64,000 bases of DNA from a virus, in the IMG/VR virus record IMGVR_UViG_3300045998_000148, positions 35,878 to 99,877 of that record; one strand, written 5' to 3'. Position 1 is the first letter of the stretch, and each line of letters opens with the position of its first letter. The notes under the pieces were generated by a model that saw only the letters and a list, made by a program, of their open reading frames with translations, searched no databases and had not been told where the DNA came from. Made by a program: the position numbers and the translations under genes. This document shows, piece after piece, positions 7,979 through 16,216 of the stretch.

Positions 7979-10397
7979 ACTTGAACCTCCTCCTATTTTC
8001 TAAGCCAGAAACGGTGCTGCCCAACTGTCCCGCCGCTCCCGCCGCAAAATCGGAAGACAGATCTGGATCTTTGGGGTTGCTGTTATTGTTATTTTGCTTC
8101 GGTTCCTGGCGATGGGTCAGCCCCGCCTTAACCAAACGCCCAGTCGAAATTTGCGTGCCGCCGCCCGTCATGGCATAGCGGTAGCCGCGCCGCGCCGAGC
8201 TGTCATCGCTATCGATCTCCAGCGACACGCTCGCACTCAACACGATTTCGTTCCCCGCAACAGCTCCCGGCAGCGCGTTGGGATAGTACCAGGCGATCGT
8301 CTTCTGACTGGCATTAGTCGAAAGAGACTGCAACTGCATTTCTGTCTTGGCCGCGACCATCGCCTCGTGTAAATTCCCCGCATACTGAAAGGAAATTTGT
8401 TCGGGCGGGTTGACTAACTTCTTACTGTTGCTAGACGTTATGTAGTAATCGAATTCTTTCTCGCGGAGCGCGTTGGGGTCGGCTTCGGTCGGATTGCCGC
8501 CGTCTTCGCGATCCTCCCACCTCGCCTGCCTCGAATTGGGCGACGGCGGAGTGCCGCCAATCGTCTCCTGCTCTACCTCCTGCGCGAAATCCTCAAAACC
8601 GACATTCTGACCGCTGGCGGAGGTGCGCTCCTCGAAGTAGGAAGAGGCGTCGATCAAGTTGCGCTCGACTTCCTGATAGAGTTCTTCTCCCGTCACCAGC
8701 GGCGGCGCGATCGGGTCGTCCGCCTTCTCTGGATCGGGCATCCAGGCAAAAGCAATCTTTTCCTTTTTCGTGCGGGCGATATAGTATTGCTCGACGTAAT
8801 TGGGATCGACGGTTACTACACCCACCCTTCCCTTCTTGTTGACGTACTTGCTATTCGTCACCAAACTTTTAATGCGCGGCGGCAGTTGACTATAATCCTG
8901 CCAGGAAACGGTGAACGGCGATTTCTGGCGCGTCTCCTTCTCTAATTTCGCCAGATCCTTGTCTGCTTGCAGGTTAGCAGTGGAAAGCGCCGCTAGGATG
9001 TCCTTCCGCAAGCTCTTGAGCAAGATAGTTTCTTCGCCGTAGGACTGCACCCAGCGAAAGCGATAGGCCGCCATGAGCCGATTAAATTCCGACTCAGAGA
9101 TGCCGCCCGATTGCAAGTCGAGCAGGTAATTGGCCGCTTCGTTTTCCTCCGACTCGCCTTTTAGAGGAATCCACTTGCGCCCCCTGGTCTTAACCCGCAC
9201 CAAAAATTCGACCGAGGGCTTGTAGCTGACAAAATTAGTAAAATCCGATTGCTGCTGGCCGACGAGGGGCAGGTAATCGGGGTCGATAATCAGCGGCGTC
9301 CCCCGCTCGAACTCGTTCGTCGGATCTTCGCGAGCTTCGAGGCGAAAGGCGATAGCGCTCAGCCCTTCGTAGATATACTCCTGCGCCTCTTCCTCGACTA
9401 TCTTCCAGTGTTTTTTTGGCTCGTCCGTCCCGATCTCGTAGTCGCCTTCACTGCCCTGGAGGATATCGGCAGAAAGATAGGCAAATCCCTTTGTCTGTTG
9501 CACGGTCTTAAAAGGCTGTCCGTCGTGTAGCGTCGTCGTCACCTTTGTCTTGAGCGGCCCACTCTTATGAGCATTGCTGTCGAGGGTAAGGATTATCTCG
9601 CTGCCCTGCGGCGGGTCGTCGAAATCCTCAGTCTGCTTTACGAATTCTCTTATTTCCGGCTCTCGCTTGGTAAAGCGCGGCGGGCGATCGTCGTTATCCG
9701 GGTCTTCGTCCTCATCTTTATTTTTGGGGGCGACATTATCCCAGCTCAATAGCGTATCGCTATAGCCGTACTCGTCGGTCGTCAGTATTTTTTGTTCGGC
9801 AAACCAGCGATCTTCTGTCGGCAGCGCGACTGCCTTGCCCCTGCCCAAGATGGCAAAGGCAATGCCCTTTTTGCCGTATTCGAGATAGCCGCCGTGGATG
9901 CGAGCTATCTCGACGGCGAGCTGCACTGGGTCGAATACCGCCTGCGTTGCCTTGTCGTCTTGCAGCCAGAGCAAGTGATTTGGCATCTGGATCGGACACT
10001 TGCACCGATTAAATACCTGACTCGTACTGATGTACTTTGTGCCGCGCTGGATGGGAACCTTCAATCGAGAGCGCAGCTCCCGCGACCACTTCCACTCGCA
10101 TTCGAGGCTGACATCGTAGGTTCGCAGATTGCCGTAGCGATGCACCGAGATCGCCTCGGCAAGGGTAGAAGAAACCGAGCGGACGACAAAGGGGAAGCCC
10201 TCAAAACTGACGCCCTGGCCGCCACTATTCTCTAGTTTCTTGCGAAAGGAACGAGTACAACCGCGATAGGAAATCGAGAGGGTAGGGGGCTGCTCGAACG
10301 AAGTCGAAAAACTGACCGAACCGTAAAACATATCCTGCGGCAGCTTCATATTGGGTCGCACGAGGTTGACGCTGGGACGGCTGACTCGATAACGCAT
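7959..10397 (-). CDS. Large putative tail/baseplate protein
   Basis: 812 aa from the ATG at 10397, which lies just after the stop of the preceding gene (TGA at 10402-10404); an ORF extending further up would run through that gene. The N-terminal 150 residues are beta-rich (SVSFSTSFEQPPTLSISYRG, VSFEGFPFVVRSVSSTL), reminiscent of distal-tail or hub proteins. The middle is charged and polar with acidic linkers (KNKDEDEDPDNDDRPP). The C-terminus is Asn/Gly-rich. No catalytic motif is seen. Neighbours of similar type on both sides suggest an operon for a virion substructure. The role is inferred from context and composition. Confidence 0.6.
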   Translation of the reverse strand: MRYRVSRPSVNLVRPNMKLPQDMFYGSVSFSTSFEQPPTLSISYRGCTRSFRKKLENSGGQGVSFEGFPFVVRSVSSTLAEAISVHRYGNLRTYDVSLECEWKWSRELRSRLKVPIQRGTKYISTSQVFNRCKCPIQMPNHLLWLQDDKATQAVFDPVQLAVEIARIHGGYLEYGKKGIAFAILGRGKAVALPTEDRWFAEQKILTTDEYGYSDTLLSWDNVAPKNKDEDEDPDNDDRPPRFTKREPEIREFVKQTEDFDDPPQGSEIILTLDSNAHKSGPLKTKVTTTLHDGQPFKTVQQTKGFAYLSADILQGSEGDYEIGTDEPKKHWKIVEEEAQEYIYEGLSAIAFRLEAREDPTNEFERGTPLIIDPDYLPLVGQQQSDFTNFVSYKPSVEFLVRVKTRGRKWIPLKGESEENEAANYLLDLQSGGISESEFNRLMAAYRFRWVQSYGEETILLKSLRKDILAALSTANLQADKDLAKLEKETRQKSPFTVSWQDYSQLPPRIKSLVTNSKYVNKKGRVGVVTVDPNYVEQYYIARTKKEKIAFAWMPDPEKADDPIAPPLVTGEELYQEVERNLIDASSYFEERTSASGQNVGFEDFAQEVEQETIGGTPPSPNSRQARWEDREDGGNPTEADPNALREKEFDYYITSSNSKKLVNPPEQISFQYAGNLHEAMVAAKTEMQLQSLSTNASQKTIAWYYPNALPGAVAGNEIVLSASVSLEIDSDDSSARRGYRYAMTGGGTQISTGRLVKAGLTHRQEPKQNNNNSNPKDPDLSSDFAAGAAGQLGSTVSGLENRRRFKYVAPEQ

Positions 10398-10401
10398 GGC
10401 A

Positions 10402-11307
10402 TCAATTCGCAGTAAGGCGCTGGTAGACGATCGCCAGCCCTGCCGCCCTCGGAATGGCTGCCGCCTCCAGCGAGCGGGAGTACAGTTTTTCACTCGCGGC
10501 AGCGGCGGGTCGCATCAATGGCAGGTAGAACAAGCCGACGTTGCGGTTGGCATTGGCCTCGTCGCCAATCGCGTCCGGCAGCCAGATAAAGCGACAGGGT
10601 GCTGGAAAATTTTGGCTCTCGTACCAGAGGGGGCGACCGTACATTTCGGCAAAGAGCGGCCTGTCCTCCAACTCCATCTCGATCGCAGTCAATGAAGGAG
10701 TCAGCGATACCTGCAAGTCGATGGCGATCGTCATTTCGTCTTCGGCGGCGATCGCGTACTGGGGAGGAGCCAAATGAAGCAATACCTCGCGACCGTCTTG
10801 CTCGAAACTTCCAGGCTGCGTTCCCGGCAAAAAACGACGCGCCCCGAGCGAGCGATCGCCGATGTCGATATAAGCCACCGATGCGCCGTCAAAGCGCTCG
10901 TCCAGGCGGTACTCGTAGCCAGTGCCGATAGAGACGCCCGAAACGACGGCAAAAAGCAGGCGCAGCGAGACTGCCTGCGACTGCCTCAGCGGGGAGAGAA
11001 AGTGAACGCAATTGCCCTCGACCCAACAAAAAATATCCTCCACCGCCATCGCGCCGAGCAACTCGACGGCATCGGGAAGGTCGTAGCGAGAGTAATAATA
11101 ATTGGCTGCGCCCACGGCAAAGCTGTCCGCAGGCGATACCCCGACAGGCAAGCCGCCAGCGTAATCGAAGGCAAAAGCAGCAGCGCCCTGCGGGGAAGGA
11201 GGCGCAAGGCGAAAAGCACCCGACCGCCCGCGCAATACCGCCTCGCCGTCCGCGATCGCTTCGGGCAAAAAAGCATCGCCTTCTGGGGATCTGCCGAGAC
11301 GAAACAT
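10402..11307 (-). CDS. Unknown protein, probable virion/tail-associated
   Basis: 301 aa, Ala/Leu-rich with many short strands and no signal peptide or membrane helix. It ends four bases before the start of the 812-aa gene and overlaps the mRNA of the 132-aa gene before it, so the three are co-translated. The FRLGRSPEGDAFLP start and repeated FA/YE/LPDA stretches match no family I know. By position it could be a tail-completion or baseplate wedge protein. Confidence 0.55.
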   Translation of the reverse strand: MFRLGRSPEGDAFLPEAIADGEAVLRGRSGAFRLAPPSPQGAAAFAFDYAGGLPVGVSPADSFAVGAANYYYSRYDLPDAVELLGAMAVEDIFCWVEGNCVHFLSPLRQSQAVSLRLLFAVVSGVSIGTGYEYRLDERFDGASVAYIDIGDRSLGARRFLPGTQPGSFEQDGREVLLHLAPPQYAIAAEDEMTIAIDLQVSLTPSLTAIEMELEDRPLFAEMYGRPLWYESQNFPAPCRFIWLPDAIGDEANANRNVGLFYLPLMRPAAAASEKLYSRSLEAAAIPRAAGLAIVYQRLTAN

Positions 11308-11313
11308 CGGACT

Positions 11314-11712
11314 TTAGGTGTAAGCGCCCGAGCTGTATTCGAGAGAAACCTGCTGGTCGTAAACGGCAATGCCGTTGACCAAAGTAGGCACGGAAGGAGT
11401 AAACCTCGTCGGCTTCATCTCAAATAATTGAATAGCGCCCAAGACGATATCGAACGCGACGTAAGACTGCTGGATGAGCTGCACCTTACTGGTATCGAAT
11501 CGATTTTGAATGGTCGCCATGATCGCATCGTTAAGGCCGACCGCATTTAGGGTAAGCGTCCGCCGCACGAGCTGGACGACCGTTCCGACCGAATCCTGAA
11601 TCGGAATGTCCTTCGTCTCGCCATCTCCGATCTGCGCCTGGTCGGTAGGGACGTAAAAACTAATCCCCCCCGGCGTATCGTTAAATAAGAAATTTGTAGC
11701 TTGAATTGTCAT
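11314..11712 (-). CDS. Unknown small structural-type protein
   Basis: 132 aa from the ATG at 11712 (MTIQATNFLFND); five codons upstream lie before it in the open frame. It is beta-rich with TLTLNAVGLNDAIMATIQNRF and a C-terminal VSLEYSSGAY, and has no membrane segment. Size and position at the head of the three-gene block suggest a tail-tube-like or completion protein. No family was recognised. Confidence 0.55.
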   Translation of the reverse strand: MTIQATNFLFNDTPGGISFYVPTDQAQIGDGETKDIPIQDSVGTVVQLVRRTLTLNAVGLNDAIMATIQNRFDTSKVQLIQQSYVAFDIVLGAIQLFEMKPTRFTPSVPTLVNGIAVYDQQVSLEYSSGAYT

Positions 11713-11832
11713 GAGTGGAACCAAGCCGCCGTATTGTTACCAACCATAGTAGCGCGATCGGAGGCGATCGCAATGCCCCTGACAACGCAATGCACCTGAC
11801 CGAAAAAAACGATCGCGAGGGATATAACGACC

Positions 11833-12147
11833 ATGCGGGACTTGAGCCAATTTTTGCGGGAGGACTGTTCCGATCGCTTTTCCATGACTCGGCTGATCTG
11901 CTTCTTTTTCGCCCTAAATGCGATCTACCTGAGCTGGACTCTGACGGGCAACGAACGACTCGCCGCGATCGGCGCGTTCATCGGCGGAGCGGCCTACACC
12001 AAAATCGCCCAGAAAAAAATCGAACGCAACATCTTGAAAGATCACAACTTGCAATACCCCGAAAACCCCCAAGACCCCCAAGACCCCCAAGACCCCCAAG
12101 AAAACGAAGCCGAACGCCCGACCCCCGACCAGTCCGAATTGAATTAG
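11833..12147 (+). CDS. Small membrane protein, possible holin
   Basis: 104 aa with two hydrophobic segments, near residues 20-38 (LICFFFALNAIYLSWTL) and 44-58 (AAIGAFIGGAAYTK). A basic stretch and a soluble, Pro/Asp/Gln-rich tail with four NPQDPQ-type repeats follow. GAGGGATATAACGACC precedes the ATG. Two short membrane helices with a charged tail fit a class II holin or a holin-associated protein, and endolysins lie nearby, though on the other strand. It could also be another phage membrane protein of the MRDL...MTRL type. Confidence 0.5.
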   Translation: MRDLSQFLREDCSDRFSMTRLICFFFALNAIYLSWTLTGNERLAAIGAFIGGAAYTKIAQKKIERNILKDHNLQYPENPQDPQDPQDPQENEAERPTPDQSELN

Positions 12148-12259
12148 CCAAAAAAGACGCGATCGCAGACTAATTTAACAATTTTTAGCGAAAAAGACTT
12201 GTTCTTACCGCCTTTTTGAGCTATACTTTCATCAATACCGTTTTTTCGCCGCTATTATC

Positions 12260-13372
12260 ATGCCTACTGCTGCCAAGACAGCAGCGCGATCCCGCATGGC
12301 CGCACGACCTGACAGCAGTGCGACCCAAGGAAACGCGCATCAAAAGACTTTGCGCCATCGGTTCTACCGCGACGACCTGCTCTACCGCGCCGACGTAAAG
12401 AAGAAAGAGACAGTCCCCACCCTCGTCCTGTTTGCAGGGGGCGGGCTGGCCGATATCGGCTTACAGGCAGCGGGATTCGAGCCGATCGCCGCCGTCGAGA
12501 AAGACCCCGCGATCGCCGCTTGCTATCGCCTCAACCACGGCGAACGGGTAATCGAAGCAGACTGCAATGCAATCGACTACAAGCAATTCGGCAGGGGTTG
12601 GGCGAAAGCGATTTGGTGCAGTCCGCCCTGTCAGCAGTGGTCGCAAGCTCGCGATAAGGCGCTGCCCTGCCGCGAGGATGGCGACGTCAGCGATGCCATA
12701 ATCCGCGCAATCGCCGAGATCGAGCCGCAGTATTTCTTTTTGGAAAACGTGCGGGGATACCTCAAGTCTCCGGCCTACGCCGCAATAATAAGCTGGCTGT
12801 TTGCCTCCGGCTATGGCGTCGATGCCCGCGTCTACAACGCCGCCAACTACGGCGTACCGCAAAACCGACTGCGCCTGGTCGTGCGAGCCGTTCGCGATCG
12901 GGTCGTCCTTCCCTACCCCCCTACTCGCAACCCGCAGAAGGTCGGCTGGTTTGAGGCGATCGCCCCTCAATTGAGTGAATGCCCGCAAGTCGAACTCGCC
13001 AACTGGCAGAAGCACAAGTTATTCCAGCAGTACCCCGCCTTTTTCCTTTCCGAAAAGACGGAGAAGGGGCGTGCGCTCGTCCCCCGCGTCGGCTTTCGAG
13101 GAGATAAGCTGCCCCTATACACCGAACAAAAGACCGCTCCCACCCTGCGAGCGCTGGGTCACGACCGACATTGGCGGCAACTCGACGCGATTGCCTGGGA
13201 CGAACACCACCGCCTGTCCTCGGTACAAGCCGTCTCGCCTCGCTGTTTTGCAATCCTGCAATCCGTCCCCAAATGGTACGCCCTGCCGGAAGACAACTGC
13301 GACGCCACCCGCATTATCGGCAACGGCGTACCTCCCCTCCTCGCCTACGCGATCGCCACCTCCTTATTGTGA
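12260..13372 (+). CDS. DNA (cytosine-5) methyltransferase
   Basis: 370 aa. C5-methyltransferase motifs occur in order: motif I LFAGGGLADIGL (about 54-65), motif IV SPPCQQWS with the catalytic Cys (about 122-129), motif VI FLENVRGY, motif VIII PQNRLRLVV, and motif X IIGNGVPPLLAYAIA at the C-terminus. The variable region between VIII and X is short, so the recognition site cannot be read. The enzyme probably protects phage DNA from host restriction. The first 45 residues are not part of the fold and include a fragment of the palindromic repeat (TQGNAHQK), so a later start is possible. It is the first large gene of a plus-strand block inside the minus-strand late region. Confidence 0.9.
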   Translation: MPTAAKTAARSRMAARPDSSATQGNAHQKTLRHRFYRDDLLYRADVKKKETVPTLVLFAGGGLADIGLQAAGFEPIAAVEKDPAIAACYRLNHGERVIEADCNAIDYKQFGRGWAKAIWCSPPCQQWSQARDKALPCREDGDVSDAIIRAIAEIEPQYFFLENVRGYLKSPAYAAIISWLFASGYGVDARVYNAANYGVPQNRLRLVVRAVRDRVVLPYPPTRNPQKVGWFEAIAPQLSECPQVELANWQKHKLFQQYPAFFLSEKTEKGRALVPRVGFRGDKLPLYTEQKTAPTLRALGHDRHWRQLDAIAWDEHHRLSSVQAVSPRCFAILQSVPKWYALPEDNCDATRIIGNGVPPLLAYAIATSLL

Positions 13373-13423
13373 GGTATTATTTTTTGCAAAGCCCGTCCTA
13401 ATATTTACAACAAGCAGGAAAAG

Positions 13424-13906
13424 ATGAAAGAGAAAACGATGCCCGCACCCATAGAGGAGATTGCCGTCGAAAAAGAGCTATCCTCTGCGATGGGCAATTT
13501 GACGGCAGCGGATGGCGTCAAAGCGCCCGTACCCGCTGCCAATACCCTTCGCCTACGGGAATGGCTTACTAGAGACGATCGCTCCTCGCGGCGAGAGAAT
13601 AGGCCGACCTTTGCCGACTGCTTCAGCAAGCCGTACTTCGCCCAATGGCAGACTAAGCGCGAAAAGTTCGGACTGACCTTTTACGAAGCGCTTTTATTTT
13701 TCGGTTGGGCTTGCGACAAGCTCGACCTACTGGCACTGGCGGAATTGATCGAACTAAACATTCGCATTTCTACCGCCGCACAATACGACAAATTCTTAGA
13801 AGCCCGCCACGAAAGTCGGCTTCCCCGCGATGGATTCGGCATCGACGAATTCGGCATCGATATCCTTGCGGACTACGAACAATCCCCCACTTGTAAAGTT
13901 TTATGA
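13424..13906 (+). CDS. Unknown protein
   Basis: 160 aa, soluble. The first 60 residues look flexible; residues 65-140 look helical, with FADCFSKPYFAQWQTKREKFG and an aromatic-rich LTFYEALLFFGWACDKLDLL. GCAGGA lies just before the first ATG; a second ATG at 13439 is also usable. Its stop overlaps the next start by the ATGA pattern, so the two are coupled. No family was recognised. Confidence 0.6.
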   Translation: MKEKTMPAPIEEIAVEKELSSAMGNLTAADGVKAPVPAANTLRLREWLTRDDRSSRRENRPTFADCFSKPYFAQWQTKREKFGLTFYEALLFFGWACDKLDLLALAELIELNIRISTAAQYDKFLEARHESRLPRDGFGIDEFGIDILADYEQSPTCKVL

Positions 13907-14151
13907 GCGCAGTAGTCTATCGCATTCAAATCCCGAAGCCCGATCCCCTCTTCCCCAAGCCGTTTAACTACTATGTCGTCAATATCGACGAAGTAAGTCG
14001 GCTGATGTCGGGCGTGCGCGGCGCTTCCTCGCTCCATACCGCCCTCGAATATCTCAAGCCCGGACAGGGCATCGTCGAAAGGCGCGGCAACCAATGGCAT
14101 TTCGTCCGGCAGTATATGTCTAACTACCCGACAGCCTGCTATCGCGCCTGA
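13903..14151 (+). CDS. Unknown small protein
   Basis: 82 aa, translationally coupled to the gene before it (ATGA overlap). It has a Pro-rich basic start (YRIQIPKPDPLFPKPFNYY), then a compact region with VNIDEVSRLMSGVRG and VERRGNQWHFVRQY. No membrane segment or known motif is visible. Confidence 0.55.
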   Translation: MSAVVYRIQIPKPDPLFPKPFNYYVVNIDEVSRLMSGVRGASSLHTALEYLKPGQGIVERRGNQWHFVRQYMSNYPTACYRA

Positions 14152-14161
14152 CCGAATTAAT

Positions 14162-14509
14162 ATGAACGCGACCCCCAATCCCAACCTCAATAACCTTCTC
14201 GGAGAAAACGCCGAGCGCGTAATAGGCCGCGACTGGCTCGTCGTCGATGCGTCCGGCAGGGCTTACGTCGGCACTGCGATCGCCGCCGCCGCCGATCCGC
14301 CGCGCATTACCCTTCAAAATTCTCTAGAAGTCATACAGCCCGCCGACCGCGTATTCGCCTGGATGCGCGTTGCCCGCCACGGATTTCCCGTCGATGGCAA
14401 TTCCAGCGTTGCTACGATAGTCGGGCGAGGCAATATCGAGATCGCCAATCCGACCGATATGATGGAAGCCTCCGAACGCGCCATGCAGCACTTTCAAGAA
14501 TTTGCCTGA
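14162..14509 (+). CDS. Unknown small protein
   Basis: 115 aa. The central part reads as a small beta domain (DWLVVDASGRAYVGTAIAAA, ITLQNSLEVIQPADRVFAW), possibly OB- or SH3-like, followed by NIEIANPTDMMEASERAM. It is the last gene of the plus-strand block; its end overlaps by 16 bp the 3' end of the convergent VRR-NUC-like gene, within the palindromic repeat region. The Shine-Dalgarno sequence is weak. Confidence 0.55.
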   Translation: MNATPNPNLNNLLGENAERVIGRDWLVVDASGRAYVGTAIAAAADPPRITLQNSLEVIQPADRVFAWMRVARHGFPVDGNSSVATIVGRGNIEIANPTDMMEASERAMQHFQEFA

Positions 14510-14970
14510 TCTCTTGGTGCGCTTTCCCCTGGCGAGGACGCCTCGCCGGGTTCGCACCGCTCTCTTGGTGCGCTTTCCCCTGGCGAGGACGCCTCGCCGG
14601 GTTCGCACCGCTCTCTTGGTGCGCTTTCCCTTGGCACGATACCTTGCTCCTGCAAGAAAGCAGCAATTTTAGCGGAAGCATCCGCGTGGCCGCAGGCAAC
14701 CAGGCAGATATAGCCGCTTTGTTCGAGCAGCCGGATAAATTGCTGCTCTTGCGTCGAAAGTTCGCTCTTGCGGTAGCGCGACTGGACGGTAAGGAACAGC
14801 CGCCACTCGGGAACGAACAGGTCGGGCAGGGAAGAGAGCGAACCGAGCGCCTTGAGCCGCCTTATACTCTCGCCGCTAAAGGCGTGCGGTCGAGGCAGGG
14901 CGCAGATCAGCTCCGCAAAATTTTGGCGGAACCACTCGACCGTCAATTTCTGCTCGTGATACCTGCTCAA
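14494..14970 (-). CDS. VRR-NUC-like protein with repeat-derived tail
   Basis: 158 aa, TTG start. Residues 45-115 resemble the VRR-NUC (PD-D/ExK) fold: SLPDLFVPEWRLFLTVQSRY, then KSELSTQEQQFIRLLEQSGY and a closing helix. In active members the Glu and Lys of the E-x-K pair lie in the strand that here reads LFLTVQ, so both appear replaced (Thr, Gln). This suggests loss of nuclease activity or my misalignment. The last 45 residues are two 17-residue copies of the palindromic repeat (RERCEPGEASSPGESAP). It lies just after the endolysin gene, in the same direction. Confidence 0.5.
   Translation of the reverse strand: MSRYHEQKLTVEWFRQNFAELICALPRPHAFSGESIRRLKALGSLSSLPDLFVPEWRLFLTVQSRYRKSELSTQEQQFIRLLEQSGYICLVACGHADASAKIAAFLQEQGIVPRESAPRERCEPGEASSPGESAPRERCEPGEASSPGESAPRDQANS
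14511..14640. repeat. 51-bp palindromic repeats, second site
   Basis: Two full 51-bp units and part of a third share the core CTTGGTGCGCTTTCCC, GGCGAGGACGCCTCGCC and GGTTCGCACCG. They form the 3' end of the VRR-NUC-like gene and touch the end of the convergent gene. The same family occurs at 7596, here as a slightly different version. Confidence 0.85.
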
Positions 14971-14993
14971 TCCGCTGATAGTGACAGACTCCC

Positions 14994-16205
14994 CTAATAA
15001 TTCCAGCGAATGCGTCCCTTTCGCCTATCTAGGTGTACGAATCCCTTGACCGCGCCGTAACCGAGGGCTTTATCGTTCCAGGCATAGAGGTCGAGCCAGC
15101 GCTGAAAGTTGAAAAGATCGTTTATATCGGCAGGGTAGACGTCTACTGCATTGCCCGTCAAGTGCTGGCTATCGCCAACACCGCCCACCTCCCGATTGAT
15201 TTCGGTAGGCCGATACCAGGAACTCGTCAGGATGGGCAGTCCCCGCAGCTCGCGCACCCGATCGAGTGCTTTCGCCGTCTCAATGATATTGACTTCATGA
15301 TTGGGATTTTTGGGAATGCGCCGCTTGTCCCCTAGCGTCACCTCTCGGACGGTAAAGAACTTGGAGATCTTGACAAAATTATTGCCCCAATCGATCTTGC
15401 CCGCGACGGCTTCGACAAAAGCCTCCTCTACGCCAAAGGCTTTCCTTGCCCGCTTCCAGTATTCAAAGCGAACGGAACTGCGGCTGAGCTGGGGACTGAG
15501 GGCGGCGACGATCGCCGCAAAATTATCCGTATCGCTATGGCGGTTCAGGTTGCGCGTCGTCCACAGCCAGCCCGCCGCGCCCAGCCCGATATCGATGCGC
15601 TCGGCGACCCAATCGGGATTTTTTTCGAGGTCATAGCCCAGGTCGAGGCCGCACTGTCGGTAATTGGCGCGTCCGACGAGGGGCAAAAACCCCCTCGGTC
15701 GATAGCGCTGAGCATCGCTTTCGTAATAATTGCCCAGGTAAATGTCCTGTTCGCCCGTGCTGCCTTTTTCCTCAAAAGGATGAGTGCGCCGCGAAAAATC
15801 GCTCGTCTCACAGGCGACCATCGCGAGAAAGGCGGCTGCCCGCTTGCCCGTCAGCAGGTTAAAGCGATTCAGGCATTTATTGAGCGGATCGATGAGGTTG
15901 ACAATATCGGAGAGGGCGGCATCCGGCGCGATCGCCTTCAGCGAGACGGTAGAGAGAAAGGTCTGTTCCTCCTTATTCTCTGCTATGTCCTCCCAAGGAA
16001 ATTGCCAATGTCCGCCCCAGGCATACCACAAGCCCGCCCCACCAGCTAGCTCTACCTGGACGTGGTTGCTGCGCGTCGTGACGTGGGAAGTGACGCCGTA
16101 GGACTGTCCTTTTTTGACGGCTACCTTTTCGTTTTCGGCCAGCTCGACTGATTGGACGACCTTCTTTTTGAGAAAGGTATCGGCGGTCGCGATTATTTTT
16201 TGCAC
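14994..16205 (-). CDS. Bifunctional endolysin: SH3-like, GH19-like and M15 peptidase domains
   Basis: 403 aa, GTG start preceded by GTAGGAGC. Residues 1-75 form an SH3-like domain related to that of the other endolysin. Residues 80-260 form a GH19-like domain with MVACETSDFSRR in place of the usual HES motif, PRGFLPLVGRANYRQCG, and a closing RFEYWKRARKAFG. Residues 280-403 form an M15-type D-Ala-D-Ala peptidase with the zinc-site pattern SQHLTGNAVDVYP and GFVHLDRR. Two cutting activities on one chain suit the thick cyanobacterial peptidoglycan. It directly follows the terminase gene; the terminase stop overlaps its ribosome-binding site. Confidence 0.85.
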   Translation of the reverse strand: MQKIIATADTFLKKKVVQSVELAENEKVAVKKGQSYGVTSHVTTRSNHVQVELAGGAGLWYAWGGHWQFPWEDIAENKEEQTFLSTVSLKAIAPDAALSDIVNLIDPLNKCLNRFNLLTGKRAAAFLAMVACETSDFSRRTHPFEEKGSTGEQDIYLGNYYESDAQRYRPRGFLPLVGRANYRQCGLDLGYDLEKNPDWVAERIDIGLGAAGWLWTTRNLNRHSDTDNFAAIVAALSPQLSRSSVRFEYWKRARKAFGVEEAFVEAVAGKIDWGNNFVKISKFFTVREVTLGDKRRIPKNPNHEVNIIETAKALDRVRELRGLPILTSSWYRPTEINREVGGVGDSQHLTGNAVDVYPADINDLFNFQRWLDLYAWNDKALGYGAVKGFVHLDRRKGRIRWNY

Positions 16206-16216
16206 AATTTTTGCTC

